Assembly (NCBI GenBank): GCA_023052935.1
Contig: CM041294.1
Location: forward strand, 18,376,635 to 18,440,634
Direction: 5' to 3'
Source: Piezodorus guildinii
Lineage: Eukaryota > Arthropoda > Insecta > Hemiptera > Pentatomidae
DNA: 64,000 nucleotides
Under the pieces are notes generated by a model. That model was not told the origin of the DNA and did not search any database. It was given only the letters and a program-made list of their open reading frames with translations. How positions within the stretch are numbered: position 1 is the stretch's first letter; each line of letters starts with the position of its first letter. The translations under genes and the position numbers were made by a program. Shown one piece after another: positions 54,418 to 64,000 of this stretch.

Positions 54418-55317
54418 TTGGGTTGATGCAAAATTAATGCAAGTTTTTAGTAGGTATTGTAAATACGCCATATCTTTACTTTAACCATATATATTTAATC
54501 AAAATAATTTCCATCTGAATCAATGCACTTTTGCCAACGTTCAACAAGCTTTCTTATTCCACCAGAAAAAAAAATCCGAATCCCTGGACTCAATGAAATC
54601 ACGAAAAGAATTTTCAATGTCGTCCTGGTTTTGAAAATTTTTCTCCCTCAAAAAGTTGTCCAGATGCCTGAAAAAGTGGAAGTCTGTAGGAGAGAGGTCA
54701 GGTGAATAAGGCGGATGTTGGAGAGCTTCGTAGCCCAACTCGTGCAGTCGTCGAAGCGTTGGTTGTGCAACGTGTGGTCTGGCGTTATCGTGGAGCAGGA
54801 TCGGCCCCTTCCGATTCATCAATGCTGGGCAAAGACGTTGCAATTTTTGAGTTCCGAGTTCCGCCGCCATTTCTCGTGTGGTTTTGGTTGGGTCTTCTTC
54901 CACTTTTGACCTCAGCTGGTCGTTGTCCAGAGCAAGATGACGGCCCCGACCTTCCTTGTCTTCGAGGTCGAAATCTCCTCTGCGAAACTTCTGGAACCAA
55001 CGCTGCACCGTGCACTCATTAATAGCCCCCTGACCCCACACTTCATTAATATTACGAGCCGTTTGCGCAGCGCTGCACCCTAATTTAAATTCGTAAAAAT
55101 AAATTTGACGAAAATCGCACTTTGACATTTTCGATTCAAGACCTTTGAACACACTGAACAAAACGATTTTACTAAACAAATTCATGGTGAAAGAGAGGGT
55201 ATTAGATAAGGTTTGTTTTGGTATAATAATGATCAATGTTAGGATTAGCTTTGTTTACACAATTGGAATTAAGATATTGCAATAGAGGAAACCTGAATTA
55301 ATTTTGCATCATCCCAA
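54418..55317 (-). mobile_element. mariner-2, 900 bp, internally deleted, TA-flanked
   Basis: Terminal repeats TTGGGTTGATGCAAAATTAA at 54,418 and the reverse complement of TTGGGATGATGCAAAATTAA ending at 55,317. TA dinucleotides stand outside both ends, as expected for mariner. The family differs from mariner-1. Confidence 0.9.
54541..55131 (-). pseudogene. mariner-2 transposase, central deletion, frame kept
   Basis: Likely start MSKCDFRQIYFYEFKLG at about 55,131; the frame is also open upstream to 55,236. The helix-turn-helix N-terminus (CTVQRWFQKFRRGDFDLE, TTREMAAELG) is joined directly to a late catalytic part (LLHDNARPHVAQPTLRRL, HPPYSPDLSPTDFHFF). About a third of a normal ~345-residue mariner transposase is missing. 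The first catalytic Asp is lost, while the second and third survive. The frame stays open across the deletion. It cannot be catalytic but might still bind the ends. Confidence 0.85.
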
Positions 55318-55974
55318 TACAAGTACGTTTGGGTATTTATAAAAGTATTTTCTGAGGTTACCGCATCTACACATCATATTTTGAAGGATTATATGGTTTC
55401 TTAAGAGTTCATATTCATTTAAATATATTTATTAATAATATCCTGGGTCATAATACGAAAAATACCTATATAATAAGTAATTTTTTAAAATAATCAACAA
55501 AAGTATGGATGCGGTGATTTAGACATTTCTAAAAAAAGCCCCAAAAAAAAAAAAATCTACATTTCATTCCTAAATAATTCAATTTATGAGAGATCTATAC
55601 AAATTATTTAAACCATATTTTCTGTGTTTGAAATAATTAAATTTATAAACCGTCACATGAGTATTGATTGAATTATAAGCGCATATTAAAGATGAAATTG
55701 TTAAACTAACATTTTTAAATTAATTTACTTTTAACAAACTGGAATGAAAGTCAGGTTTATGAGGACAAGTCAGATAATTTACTTGAGAAATTTAATTACT
55801 GTTTTAAGAAACTTGTTTTCATAACTTTTTTAAGAAGTGGTCTTGTCAGGCAAAGACTTTTTGAATTTTTTTAAATTAAATTAAGCTGAAATAAATGCTG
55901 AATATTATAAGTTACTTATATTAAAAGCCAAGGCTCTTTAACCCATAGGTGGCGTATGGATCTGCGTTATAGCA
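55318..55974. other. No gene recognised
   Basis: A+T-rich, no signal. Confidence 0.4.
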
Positions 55975-56352
55975 ATTGAGACTTTGATTTCCAAAAGGTA
56001 CTATATCCATTCTAGGAAATTTTACAGGAGGCGCGAAAATCACTAATTATTATATTATTGAATTAGCTAATTTGATTCTTTTCAAATTAAAATCCAGAAT
56101 TGTTTTTTTAGTATATTAATAACATCATATTAAAGATATGAATTGAGATGTTTTGGTATAATTTGGAACGAAATTAAATGTGTAATTATTTCATTTAGAA
56201 AATAATTATATTTCTAAATTGCGTTTATAAAGGGCTTGGGTGTATATTAGATAAAATCAAATAAGAGATTTAGATACATTTAAGTGATATGTAAAAAATC
56301 CATTTTTGTAAAAAATGTCCTTTAGTACCTTTTGGAAATCAACGTCTCAATT
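55975..56352. repeat. MITE2: short inverted-repeat element
   Basis: Arms of about 29 bp: ATTGAGACTTTGATTTCC... at 55,975-56,003 and its inverted counterpart at 56,323-56,352, with two mismatches. The A+T-rich interior has no coding capacity. Partial copies are at 12.48 and 36.29 kb. No TSD was confirmed. Confidence 0.65.
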
Positions 56353-57266
56353 GTTGGTCGTAGTACTAAAGGAAGAGACGGTGGTTATCGAGGGTTAAGG
56401 TTCGAATTATATTTTTAATTGCTTTATATTGACATTTTGGATTGAAGTGCGCTCACACAACCCAATAATTTGAATTCCTTTAATATATTTTTTTTTTAAT
56501 TACTGAAATTAAAGGTTTGGGACCCTACTACTAACAGCTTAAATTTTCGTAAAACAAAACTAAAAATCATTACTCAATGAGTGTCTAATATTGAAATTAT
56601 TTAAACCTTTCAATATTTGATTTAATATATTTCGAACTCCATATCAGTCCAAGCTCAATTTATTATTTACCGAATAAAGGTTAAAACAATCAAAAAGCAT
56701 AAATAAATATAGTTTTCTTTAAGCTTCCTTCATTTAGAATGAAGAGATGAAAACTAACATTTCCCTCGTCATTAAAATTATCTACTCCTGTTTCAAAACT
56801 CACAAATCAGTGAAGATTATCATTTATTATATTTCAGACCTTTTGATCAGTCTGTCAGTCAAAATTCAAATAAATGTGGCGGACTTAGCACCAATAATCC
56901 CTATTTTAAGGCAATCTTCAGTTTGTTGCAGATCCCTGTTATAAGGATTAAATCAATTTTATCAAATTACTTCCTCTCTAACTTGCGCATGCACAAACAT
57001 AAGTATCTACAAACGTCCCGATTTAAATAATAATAATAATTGAAATTTTTAAAAATAGTTATAAATTAGTGAAAATGTGTTAAAGCATAAAATAAATATG
57101 TTTTATCAAATTTTATTAACTACTTTTGCTTGTACAGTCTTTATTTTTATCTAAAAAACATTTCCCGCTAATAATGTTAACTAGTACACTGTTTTTTAAT
57201 AATGGTTGAACTTCCACGGCGACTCAATAAAATCCGACTAGAGATAAATAAGGATTCAATTATTTA
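56353..57266. other. No gene recognised
   Basis: A+T-rich; a 65-codon plus-strand frame at 56,747 shows no family features. Confidence 0.4.
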
Positions 57267-57640
57267 TACTTTCACTTACCTATATACGAAATATATAGTA
57301 AGGGAAAGTATTGCGATCGTGGAAATTATCGAATTACAGTTTTCAACGGAAATACACGTTTTAAGGTCCAAATGATCAGTTCCCGTAGAAATGTCTGTGT
57401 GTATGTTTGTCTGTGTCTGTGTTTCCATGTATAAGAAAAGTTCTATGAAACTGAAATTTCATATTTCAGACAACTCTACGCCCGAGATGTTACTAAAACT
57501 TTTCATCAAAATCAGCTTTTTAATAAATTTTTTAATAAAACATATGTTTTTATAGAAATTCAATTCAATTCAACTGTATTTGAAAATTCTATCGATTTTA
57601 AAAACGGAGGGAAGTGAAAGTCGTGTGTTAGCGCACTATA
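57267..57640. repeat. Rep-A copy E, shortest
   Basis: Starts ACTTTCACTTAC at 57,267-57,278, keeps the GTTTTCAACGGAAATACACG block, and ends with GGAAGTGAAAGTCGTGTG. Most of the interior is deleted. Confidence 0.75.
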
Positions 57641-57799
57641 TTTTTTATGTATTTAGTAAGCACTCGAGACCTTGTTTAAAGTCACTGCGAGAGTGCTGCC
57701 GATGGAAAGTTTCTTTTCATTTACTTTGTCATTAAGCATCATATTTACTTGTTTTATTATCTTTTCTTTTTTAATTTTTTTTGGAGTTTTCTTAATATA

Positions 57800-58135
57800 A
57801 ACATTTAAAAAAGCACACGCTGCCTTCCATTCCTCACCCAATCACTTTATTTCATAAGGTTTTTATCAGTTTTTCATATTAGTCGACGTTTCGGGGTTGT
57901 TTCCCCATTTTCAAGACTTATTCCTTTTCCATTATATAATTACTATATCATATTTCACCCTTCATTCCATCTCATAGCACACTGCTACTTGTCTATATTG
58001 GTGTTCATTGTCCATCAATAAAATTGGGAAACAGCCCCGAAACGTCGTCTAATATAAAAAACTGATAAAAAGCTTATGAAATAAAGGGATTGGGTGAGGA
58101 ATGGAAGGCAGTGTGTGCTTTTTTAAATGTTTGTT
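57800..58135. repeat. Inverted-repeat locus with hammerhead-like motif
   Basis: Arms of about 110 bp (57,805-57,922 and 58,020-58,135) are inverted copies around a loop of roughly 100 bases. The minus arm (57,880-57,922) reads AAGTC, TTGAAAA, T, helix II GGGG/CCCC, GAAAC, GTC, GACTAAT. AGTC/GACT give a clean helix I. The plus arm keeps helix II and GAAACGTC but has lost the core. Confidence 0.65.
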
Positions 58136-58640
58136 TTATTATGATATACAGTTGTAAATTACAATAAAAAAAAACTTTAAACTATTGCTTACTCCAGTGT
58201 TCATAATATCAATGGATATATGAGTATTTTCAGGAAGGTTTTATTTTAATGTAATGATACAACAATATACATTGAAATATTTATTAAGAATCATATAACT
58301 GTTGCTTTCATTTTGTAAATAGTCTAAAGGCAAGGAAAAATACTTAAAATAATAGCTTTTTTGAAATGATTTTTAGAAATTATCACACTTTTCTCTCCCT
58401 CCTTCACCAAAAAAACAAAAAAAAAAAAAAAACCCGATTAATTTAATGAAAAAACAGTGGTAAATAAAGTTTAAAGTAAAAAAAAACAAATATCACCTTT
58501 CATTGCTTTCTATTCTGTATTGACTTGAAGGTCTTCCTCCTTCAATCTGACCCTGGTAAATTATTTCTTGTGAAAATTCGAGGAGAGGCTAATGTAATAA
58601 ATTTTTAAATGATCCAGTTGTACTATCTGTTTCCCTAGCT
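58136..58640. other. No gene recognised
   Basis: A+T-rich spacer with A runs near 58,415-58,432. Confidence 0.4.
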
Positions 58641-58690
58641 TATATATATATATTATATATATTATAATATATATATATATATATTATATA
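58641..58690. repeat. (TA)n array, left flank of LTR element
   Basis: TA-rich tract into which the LTR retrotransposon appears to have inserted; it continues at 63,527-63,580. Confidence 0.92.
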
Positions 58691-58967
58691 TGTAAATTAT
58701 AATCATAATTTAGTTGTAGATAGTGTTGCCATTTATCATAGTGACAAAGTGTGATCACATGTGTTTTTAAACATTGGGTAGGTTACATGTGATCTCTGAC
58801 GGTTAGCATCTAGATAGAGTAGAAAGGGACTTTTTATTCAATTCTACTATTTTAGGTAAGTTGTTTATATTTTCATTCTGTTTGTATGTATCTACTTTTG
58901 TATATTGTTATTAATAATAAACTACTATTTTAGAATCGTCTAAAGTCTACTTTCTTTAAGAATTACA
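58691..58967 (+). repeat. 5' LTR
   Basis: 277 bp with TGT...ACA ends. It has an A+T-rich TATAAT-like stretch near its start, a GTAAGT sequence at 58,856-58,861 that resembles a splice donor, and a poly(A) signal AATAAA at 58,916-58,921. The segment 58,828-58,843 is complementary to the bases just after the LTR. Confidence 0.95.
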
Positions 58968-58982
58968 AATTGAATAAAAGTC
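58968..58982 (+). promoter_or_regulatory. Putative primer-binding site, self-priming type
   Basis: AATTGAATAAAAGTC starts exactly at the LTR end. It lacks the TGG expected for a tRNA 3' CCA end. It is complementary to GACTTTTTATTCAATT at 58,828-58,843 in the LTR, with one bulged T. In Tf1-type elements the RNA's own 5' end primes reverse transcription at such a site. Confidence 0.55.
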
Positions 58983-58991
58983 TACTCAACT

Positions 58992-60167
58992 ATGGCTTCA
59001 AGTAAGAAACTTCATGTCCATATTGTCAAGAGAGGAGAAGCAAAGTATGAGTTAACTGCTCTGTCTGTGGACAAGGTTGTATGGTACAGTTTACCAGAGC
59101 AGTTAAAGGATTTGGACTTGCACAAAGAACTATTAGCAAGCAAAACAATTGTGAGTATGAAAAATTCTATCACTAAATTAGGAGGTTATAGAAAAGTTGC
59201 TATTGCTTTTAAACCGGAATTGAAAAATAAATATTTAGATGAAGATGATAACTTCAGAATTAGTGATCACTATTTAGAAGAATATAATGTAGATGAAGCT
59301 AGTGCTATGGATATTCCATTAGGGGAAACAAAAACAGCCAACGAGGTTTTTTTGATCAAACGTATTAAGGAATTAGAGGACCGTATTTCAACTACTTATG
59401 CAGTAACTTTGAGTGAAATAGAACACAAATTTCTTTTAAGCAAGTTTAATGGAAAGCAAGAAGCTTTAAATTGGATAACCTCTTTTGAGAAGGAATGTAT
59501 CAGATTTAAGATATTTGATGGTTCCACCAGGGTAGAAGCTTTAAAGTTGTTTATGGATGGTAATGCAAAAGAATGGTACGGTTCAAGTTTAATTAAATTA
59601 CCAATAGCTGATTGGGAAGTTTGGAAAAATTCATTTTTATTAGTTTATGGCAGAAAGGGTTGGACGGCGATTCGCACAGCATTCAATTACAAGTATATGT
59701 TCGGTTCGCTGATCGATTATGTTCTCAAGAAAGAACGTTTGCTTTTGGAAGCTGACAAAGATATGCCCGAAATGTATAGATTATATCAAATAGTGTATAA
59801 TTTACCCCTAGATGTTCAGGATAGGCTTAATAGGGATAATATAGAGACAGTAAATGATATTTTGAGAGAAATGAAAAATTTTAATGATTCTTACGTGATG
59901 AAGAAAATATTGGAAAAAAAACAAAATGTAGAGACGAAGAAGACTGACATGGTGAAAAGAAAAACGGAAAAAGTAAATGCTATGGAGAGAAGACCATGCA
60001 CCATATGCGAGGAACTTGGTTTTAAAAATCGTTTTCATCCAACGTCTGTATGCAGAAATAAACCGTATCAAAATAAAAATGTAGTTAATATGACGGAACT
60101 GGATGACGGCTTGAAAACTGATCTTTCGGGAATTGAAATTCAAAATGAAGAGATTTCAAAAAACTAA
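58992..60167 (+). CDS. gag: LTR element Gag
   Basis: 391 residues, the first ATG after the LTR, preceded by only 24 bases. A mostly helical capsid-like region includes WITSFEKECIRFKIFDGS, LFMDGNAKEWYGSSL and WEVWKNSFLLVYG, as in retrotransposon Gag domains. A basic Lys-rich stretch follows, then one zinc-knuckle-like cluster at about residues 336-355 (CTICEELGFKNRFHPTSVC, spacing C-x2-C-x9-H-x4-C, longer than the usual x4). Gag would assemble the particle and bind RNA. The frame is intact. It ends TCA AAA AAC TAA, where the bases before the stop form a -1 slippery heptamer feeding the pol frame. Confidence 0.9.
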   Translation: MASSKKLHVHIVKRGEAKYELTALSVDKVVWYSLPEQLKDLDLHKELLASKTIVSMKNSITKLGGYRKVAIAFKPELKNKYLDEDDNFRISDHYLEEYNVDEASAMDIPLGETKTANEVFLIKRIKELEDRISTTYAVTLSEIEHKFLLSKFNGKQEALNWITSFEKECIRFKIFDGSTRVEALKLFMDGNAKEWYGSSLIKLPIADWEVWKNSFLLVYGRKGWTAIRTAFNYKYMFGSLIDYVLKKERLLLEADKDMPEMYRLYQIVYNLPLDVQDRLNRDNIETVNDILREMKNFNDSYVMKKILEKKQNVETKKTDMVKRKTEKVNAMERRPCTICEELGFKNRFHPTSVCRNKPYQNKNVVNMTELDDGLKTDLSGIEIQNEEISKN

Positions 60168-63100
60168 ATTGCCCGGAAAAGCTCACACCATGTACATTAA
60201 TCAAGATTAACGTAGAAGTGGACAGAAATAAAGTAGTAACAGCTGTTTATGATAACGGTTCTACTTGTTCATTGGTTAATGAAAAGCTTGTTCGTTTATT
60301 GAAATCGAAATTGCTCTCTAATAGAAGTATTTTGAAAACTATCAGTGGTGTGAATTTTTGCAAAAGCCGGGCTAGCCTTCGTTTAAAAATAGGGGAAATA
60401 GAAGATACACTTAACCTATATGTTATTAAAAATAGTAACTTCAATTACGATTTATTACTCGGTTTAGATGCTATAAAGAAGTTTAAACTTATACAAGATG
60501 AAAATCTAAGAATTAAACAGAAAACAAAGGACAGCATAATCGAAGTGAAAAGCGCGAGAATTGACAAGGATTCTTCGAAAGTTGTAACCAGAGAAGATAA
60601 ATCAATATTGAATGATGAATCATTCGGAAATGATAAGAATTCCTTAGAAGTAAATTTAGAATATTTGGATGAAAATAAAAAGCATGACATTATGAAGATG
60701 TTAAATGAATACGAAAGGTGTTTTGCCAATAATAAGTTTGACGTGGGTATAGTTGGAGATAGCGAAGCTCACATTAAATTGAAAGAGGACAGATATATTT
60801 CACGGAAACCATATAGATGTTCTTACCCTGATCAAGAGGAAATAGACTCACAAATTTCCAAATTATTAGAAAATGATTTGATTGAAGAATCGAGTTCACC
60901 TTTTGCATCACCTGTAACATTAGCATTCAAGAAAGAAGATGGGAAAAGAACGCGGCTATGTGTTGATTTTCGCGAACTAAACAAGTTAGTAGTGCCTGAA
61001 CCACAACCATTTCCCAGAATCGATGATCTAGTAGTGAATGTCGGTGACTGCAGCTGGTTTACTGCTTTAGATATCAACTCGGCTTTTTGGTCTATACCTC
61101 TTCGAATGAAAGATCGGAAAAAGACAGCATTTATAACGCAAAAAGGCCATTGGCAATGGAAAGTCCTACCGTTTGGTTTTAAAAATTCACCAGCTATCTT
61201 TCAACGAATTTTGGCAGGTATTTTACGTAAACACAGTTTAAGTAGTTTTTGTGTAAATTACATTGATGACATTTTGATTTTTTCACAATCTTATGAAGAA
61301 CATCTGAAACATTTGGGCTTAGTCTTTGAAGCAGTTAAGAAAGAAGGGCTTAAATTAAAGCTAGTGAAATGTGGTTTCGCTATGCGTTCAGTGAAATACT
61401 TAGGCCACGTAATAGAATATGGCAAGGTTCGTCCGATCAATGATAATTTGATTGCAATAAAAGAATTTCAACGTCCTACGACAAGAAAAATGGTTCGTCA
61501 ACTTCTGGGGAAAATTAATTTTTATCGAAAATTCATCGATCATTGTACAGAGAGATTAGCCCCATTACATAATCTGTTGAAGAAAGACGAAAAATTTATA
61601 TGGTCTGATAAATGTGAATCGTGTTTTCAAGAATTAAAGTTATATCTATGTACAGCACCAGTCTTAGCAATCTATGACCATGAAAAAGATATAGTTATCG
61701 AAGTTGATGCAAGCCGTACGGGTCTGGGTGCAGTTCTGAAGCAGCCACAAGCAGATGGTATCCTACATCCGGTTGGTTATTTTTCTAAGAAATTGACCCC
61801 TGGTCAAATGAAGAAAGAGATAATGTATTTGGAATGTCTAGCAATAAAAGAAGCAATTGTTTATTGGCAACATTATCTCATTGGTAAGGCTTTTACTGTG
61901 ACATCGGATCATAAACCGCTTATAAATTTAAAATGTAAATCCCGAACAGAGTAGGCGTTGGGTGATTTGATGTTGTATCTGTCTCAGTACAACTTCAAAG
62001 TCATTTATAAAGAAGGCAAGGACAATATAGAAGCTGATGCGTTATCCAGAAACCCAGTTCTAGAAAGCTTTGAAGATGAAAATGACTGTTTGAAGGTGAT
62101 TAACATGATTCAAATCGATGACATCATAAATGATCAAGAAACAATTAAAGATGAAATTGCAGCTTCGAAGAAGGTTTTTAAAGATGACAAAATTAGCTTT
62201 AAGATGCTAAACAATAGGAAACGAATATATGTGTCAATGGGATTAGGACTCAACTTGATTGACAAAATTCACAAATTTTACGGGCATATTGGCACCAGCC
62301 AAATAGCTGAAAAATTGAGACCCTTCTATTATTTTAAAGACATGGATAAACTTATAAATCAGTTTTGTAGAGCTTGTGAGATCTGTGCTAAAAATAAATC
62401 TAGATCGGGAAGACCAATCGGACTCCTTTCTCAGTTAGGTCCAGCAGAATATCCCTATCATATCATGTCCATCGACACAATAGGTGGTTTTGCTAGAAAT
62501 AACTCAACAAAGAAATACCTTCACTTACTGGTAGACCATTTTTCTAGGTATGCCTGGATCCGTACTTCCAATGGGCAAAGTGTTACTGATTTCATCAAAC
62601 TGATCAACCCAGTGGCAGAAGGAAACAAAATAAAAATGTTGCTAGTTGATCAGAACATACCTACAAAACAAGAGAATTGATATGCTCTATACAGCAGTAG
62701 ACAACCCACAATCCAATGGACTGAATGAACGGTTAAATCAAGCATTGGTAAACAGAATCCGTTGTCGAATAAATGAGACTGATGATGAGGTGTCTTGGAC
62801 CACTGTGGCTGAGTCTTGTGTCAAGGAGTACAACAACACACCTCACGGAACGACTAAATTTTCACCCGCTTATCTGTTATATGGAATGACATCCGAAATA
62901 GTTCCTGGAGAATTGAAACGTGAAACTGATTTGAGTGCAGATCGTCAGAAAGCATTTGAAAATTCAAGAATAAGTTTTGAAAGAAATAAGAAGCGGGTAG
63001 ATCAAACGAGGAAGGAACATGAATTTCAGGAAGGAGATTTGGTGTACGTTTCGAATGGCAATAGATTGAATAGAGATAAGTTGGATGAAGTTAGGAAAGG

Positions 63101-63308
63101 ACCTTTTATCATAAAACGTAGGGTTTCATCATCTATTTATGAAGTTGACTGCAATACGAGACATAGGGCAGCCAATTTCTTCCATAGCTCTAAGCTGGTA
63201 CCATACTCTTTTCCTGCGGAAAAAGAGTCTTCGACCAACGGAGGTGTAAATTATAATCATAATTTAGTTGTAGATAGTGTTGCCATTTATCATAGTGACA
63301 AAGTGTGA
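60149..63308 (+). pseudogene. pol: LTR element Pol, with stop and integrase deletion
   Basis: The -1 frame opens at 60,149. Protease: VYDNGSTCSLV (Asn in place of the usual Thr/Ser of the DTG/DSG site) with LLLGLDAI downstream. RT: RLCVDFRELNKLV, ALDINSAFWSIPL, VLPFGFKNSPAIFQR and the active-site NYIDDILIF at 61,256-61,282. RNase H: IEVDASRTGLGAVL. An in-frame TAG stands at 61,952-61,954. Integrase: zinc domain with KFYGHIGTS and CRACEICAKNK, catalytic Asp in MSIDTIGGF, second Asp in LLVDQ. The frame then shifts near 62,650 with about ten residues apparently missing. The catalytic Glu (NGLNERLNQ) and a GPF module (RKGPFIIKRRV) are in the new frame. The final codons run 64 bases into the 3' LTR. 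Confidence 0.92.
60158..60164 (+). promoter_or_regulatory. -1 ribosomal frameshift heptamer
   Basis: A AAA AAC in the gag frame, followed directly by TAA. A -1 slip here reads on into the open pol frame. This matches the X XXY YYZ rule for programmed frameshifting. Confidence 0.85.
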
Positions 63309-63520
63309 TCACATGTGTTTTTAAACATTGGGTAGGTTACATGTGATCTCTGACGGTTAGCATCTAGATAGAGTAGAAAGGGACTTTTTATTCAATTCTA
63401 CTATTTTAGGTAAGTTGTTTATATTTTCATTCTGTTTGTATGTATCTACTTTTGTATATTGTTATTAATAATAAACTACTATTTTAGAATCGTCTAAAGT
63501 CTACTTTCTTTAAGAATTAC

Positions 63521-63521
<1 letters not shown>
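63245..63521 (+). repeat. 3' LTR
   Basis: Reads the same as 58,691-58,967 base for base by eye. Its AATAAA is at 63,470-63,475. The purine stretch just before it (ACGGAGG) is short for a polypurine tract; a longer one (GCGGAAAAAGAG) lies about 30 bases upstream. Confidence 0.95.

Positions 63522-63526
<5 letters not shown>

Positions 63527-63580
<54 letters not shown>
63527..63580. repeat. (TA)n array, right flank of LTR element
   Basis: About 26 TA units directly after TAAAT next to the 3' LTR. Confidence 0.95.
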
Positions 63581-63583
<3 letters not shown>

Positions 63584-64000
63584 GAAATTATCCTCTCTTA
63601 TAATTCTTAAATGTTTGTAAGTGTACGATACAGAATAAGGGGTAGTACTGAAGAAATTATGAGGAGATTTATTTAAAAAAATAATAAAAATCCTTTATGT
63701 GATATAGTGATTAATTACAACAGATTATACAACGTTAGTTAAATTGAGGATTTTTTTTTAAACATATATTTTAAATAATAATAGTAAAATCATTCGTATA
63801 TAGAACTGACACATATAAGCACATTTTATTTTAATATTAGTAGAAGCGATATAGATATCGGTATTGAATCTTAGTGTTAAATCATTCAGGAAGAATTTTA
63901 AAAAAATTAGCATTATTTATAAAAACGAAATCGAAATCTGCCTCCCTCTAATTACTGGCGCCCGAACTAACCTTTCCTTTCTTCATCTCCTTTTCATCCC
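63581..64000. other. No gene recognised
   Basis: A+T-rich; nothing recognised to the end of the window. Confidence 0.4.

Larger units (their letters stand above)
58691..63521 (+). mobile_element. Ty3/Gypsy-type LTR retrotransposon, 4.83 kb
   Basis: Two 277-bp LTRs that match throughout, each beginning TGT and ending ACA, enclose gag and pol. The order protease, reverse transcriptase, RNase H, integrase is that of Ty3/Gypsy elements. No env-like ORF is present. There is no clear TSD; the flanks are TA repeats. pol carries a stop and a frame-changing deletion, so the copy is non-autonomous. Confidence 0.95.

Noticed and set aside
59808..61077. Minus-strand frames within the LTR element
   Set aside because: Antisense shadows of gag and pol; hydrophobic composition arises from A+T-rich coding on the plus strand.
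58686..63526. A 4-5 bp TSD around the LTR element
   Set aside because: ATATA on the left and TAAAT on the right do not match. With TA repeats on both sides, any short match would be uninformative.

Overview
The window reads as intergenic DNA from an animal genome, most likely an arthropod and probably an insect. The support is strong A+T richness, Jockey-clade LINEs, mariner transposons, several tRNA-derived SINE families and many (TA)n arrays. No host protein gene, rRNA or intact tRNA gene could be supported. Almost everything recognisable is a mobile element or its remains, often nested. Coordinates of decayed fragments are accurate to about 10-50 bases.

Layout. 1-4 kb: LINE fragments and a full copy of a short dispersed repeat (here Rep-A). 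4.07-8.41 kb: a full-length Jockey LINE on the minus strand with two open ORFs, an A tail and a 12-bp target-site duplication (TSD). 8.5-14 kb: SINEs, a truncated LINE bracketed by 470-bp direct repeats, an inverted-repeat locus, a mariner end and TA arrays. 14-31 kb: Jockey fragments, Rep-A copies, a LINE inserted into a Rep-A hairpin, a mariner carrying a Jockey insertion, and RTE-like remains. 32-42 kb: a 39-bp minisatellite, a T-tailed SINE, deleted mariners and LINE-in-LINE nesting. 42-54 kb: duplicated LINE/SINE blocks, further LINE remains (one with RNase H) and a large hairpin. 54-58 kb: an internally deleted mariner, two short inverted-repeat elements and Rep-A. 58.69-63.52 kb: a complete Ty3/Gypsy-type LTR retrotransposon with two LTRs that match at every base read, but a broken pol. 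It sits in a TA array.

Two signals stand out. First, at least five loci carry a motif resembling a hammerhead ribozyme core (CTGANGA, short helix II, GAAAC, GTH), mostly as inverted pairs. At several loci different helix-I sequences keep their complementarity. This fits Penelope-like or retrozyme-type elements, although no Penelope reverse transcriptase was seen. Second, the LTR retrotransposon has no tRNA-type primer site. The bases just after its 5' LTR are complementary to a stretch inside the LTR, which suggests Tf1-like self-priming, and its gag ends in a textbook -1 frameshift heptamer (A AAA AAC) followed by a stop.

How the genes relate: the Jockey ORF1 (RNA-binding Gag) and ORF2 (endonuclease plus reverse transcriptase) form one potentially competent retrotransposon. 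SINEs and truncated LINE copies are presumably passengers of such machinery. The LTR element's gag is open, but its pol has a stop and a frame-changing deletion in integrase, so this copy could move only with enzymes supplied in trans.
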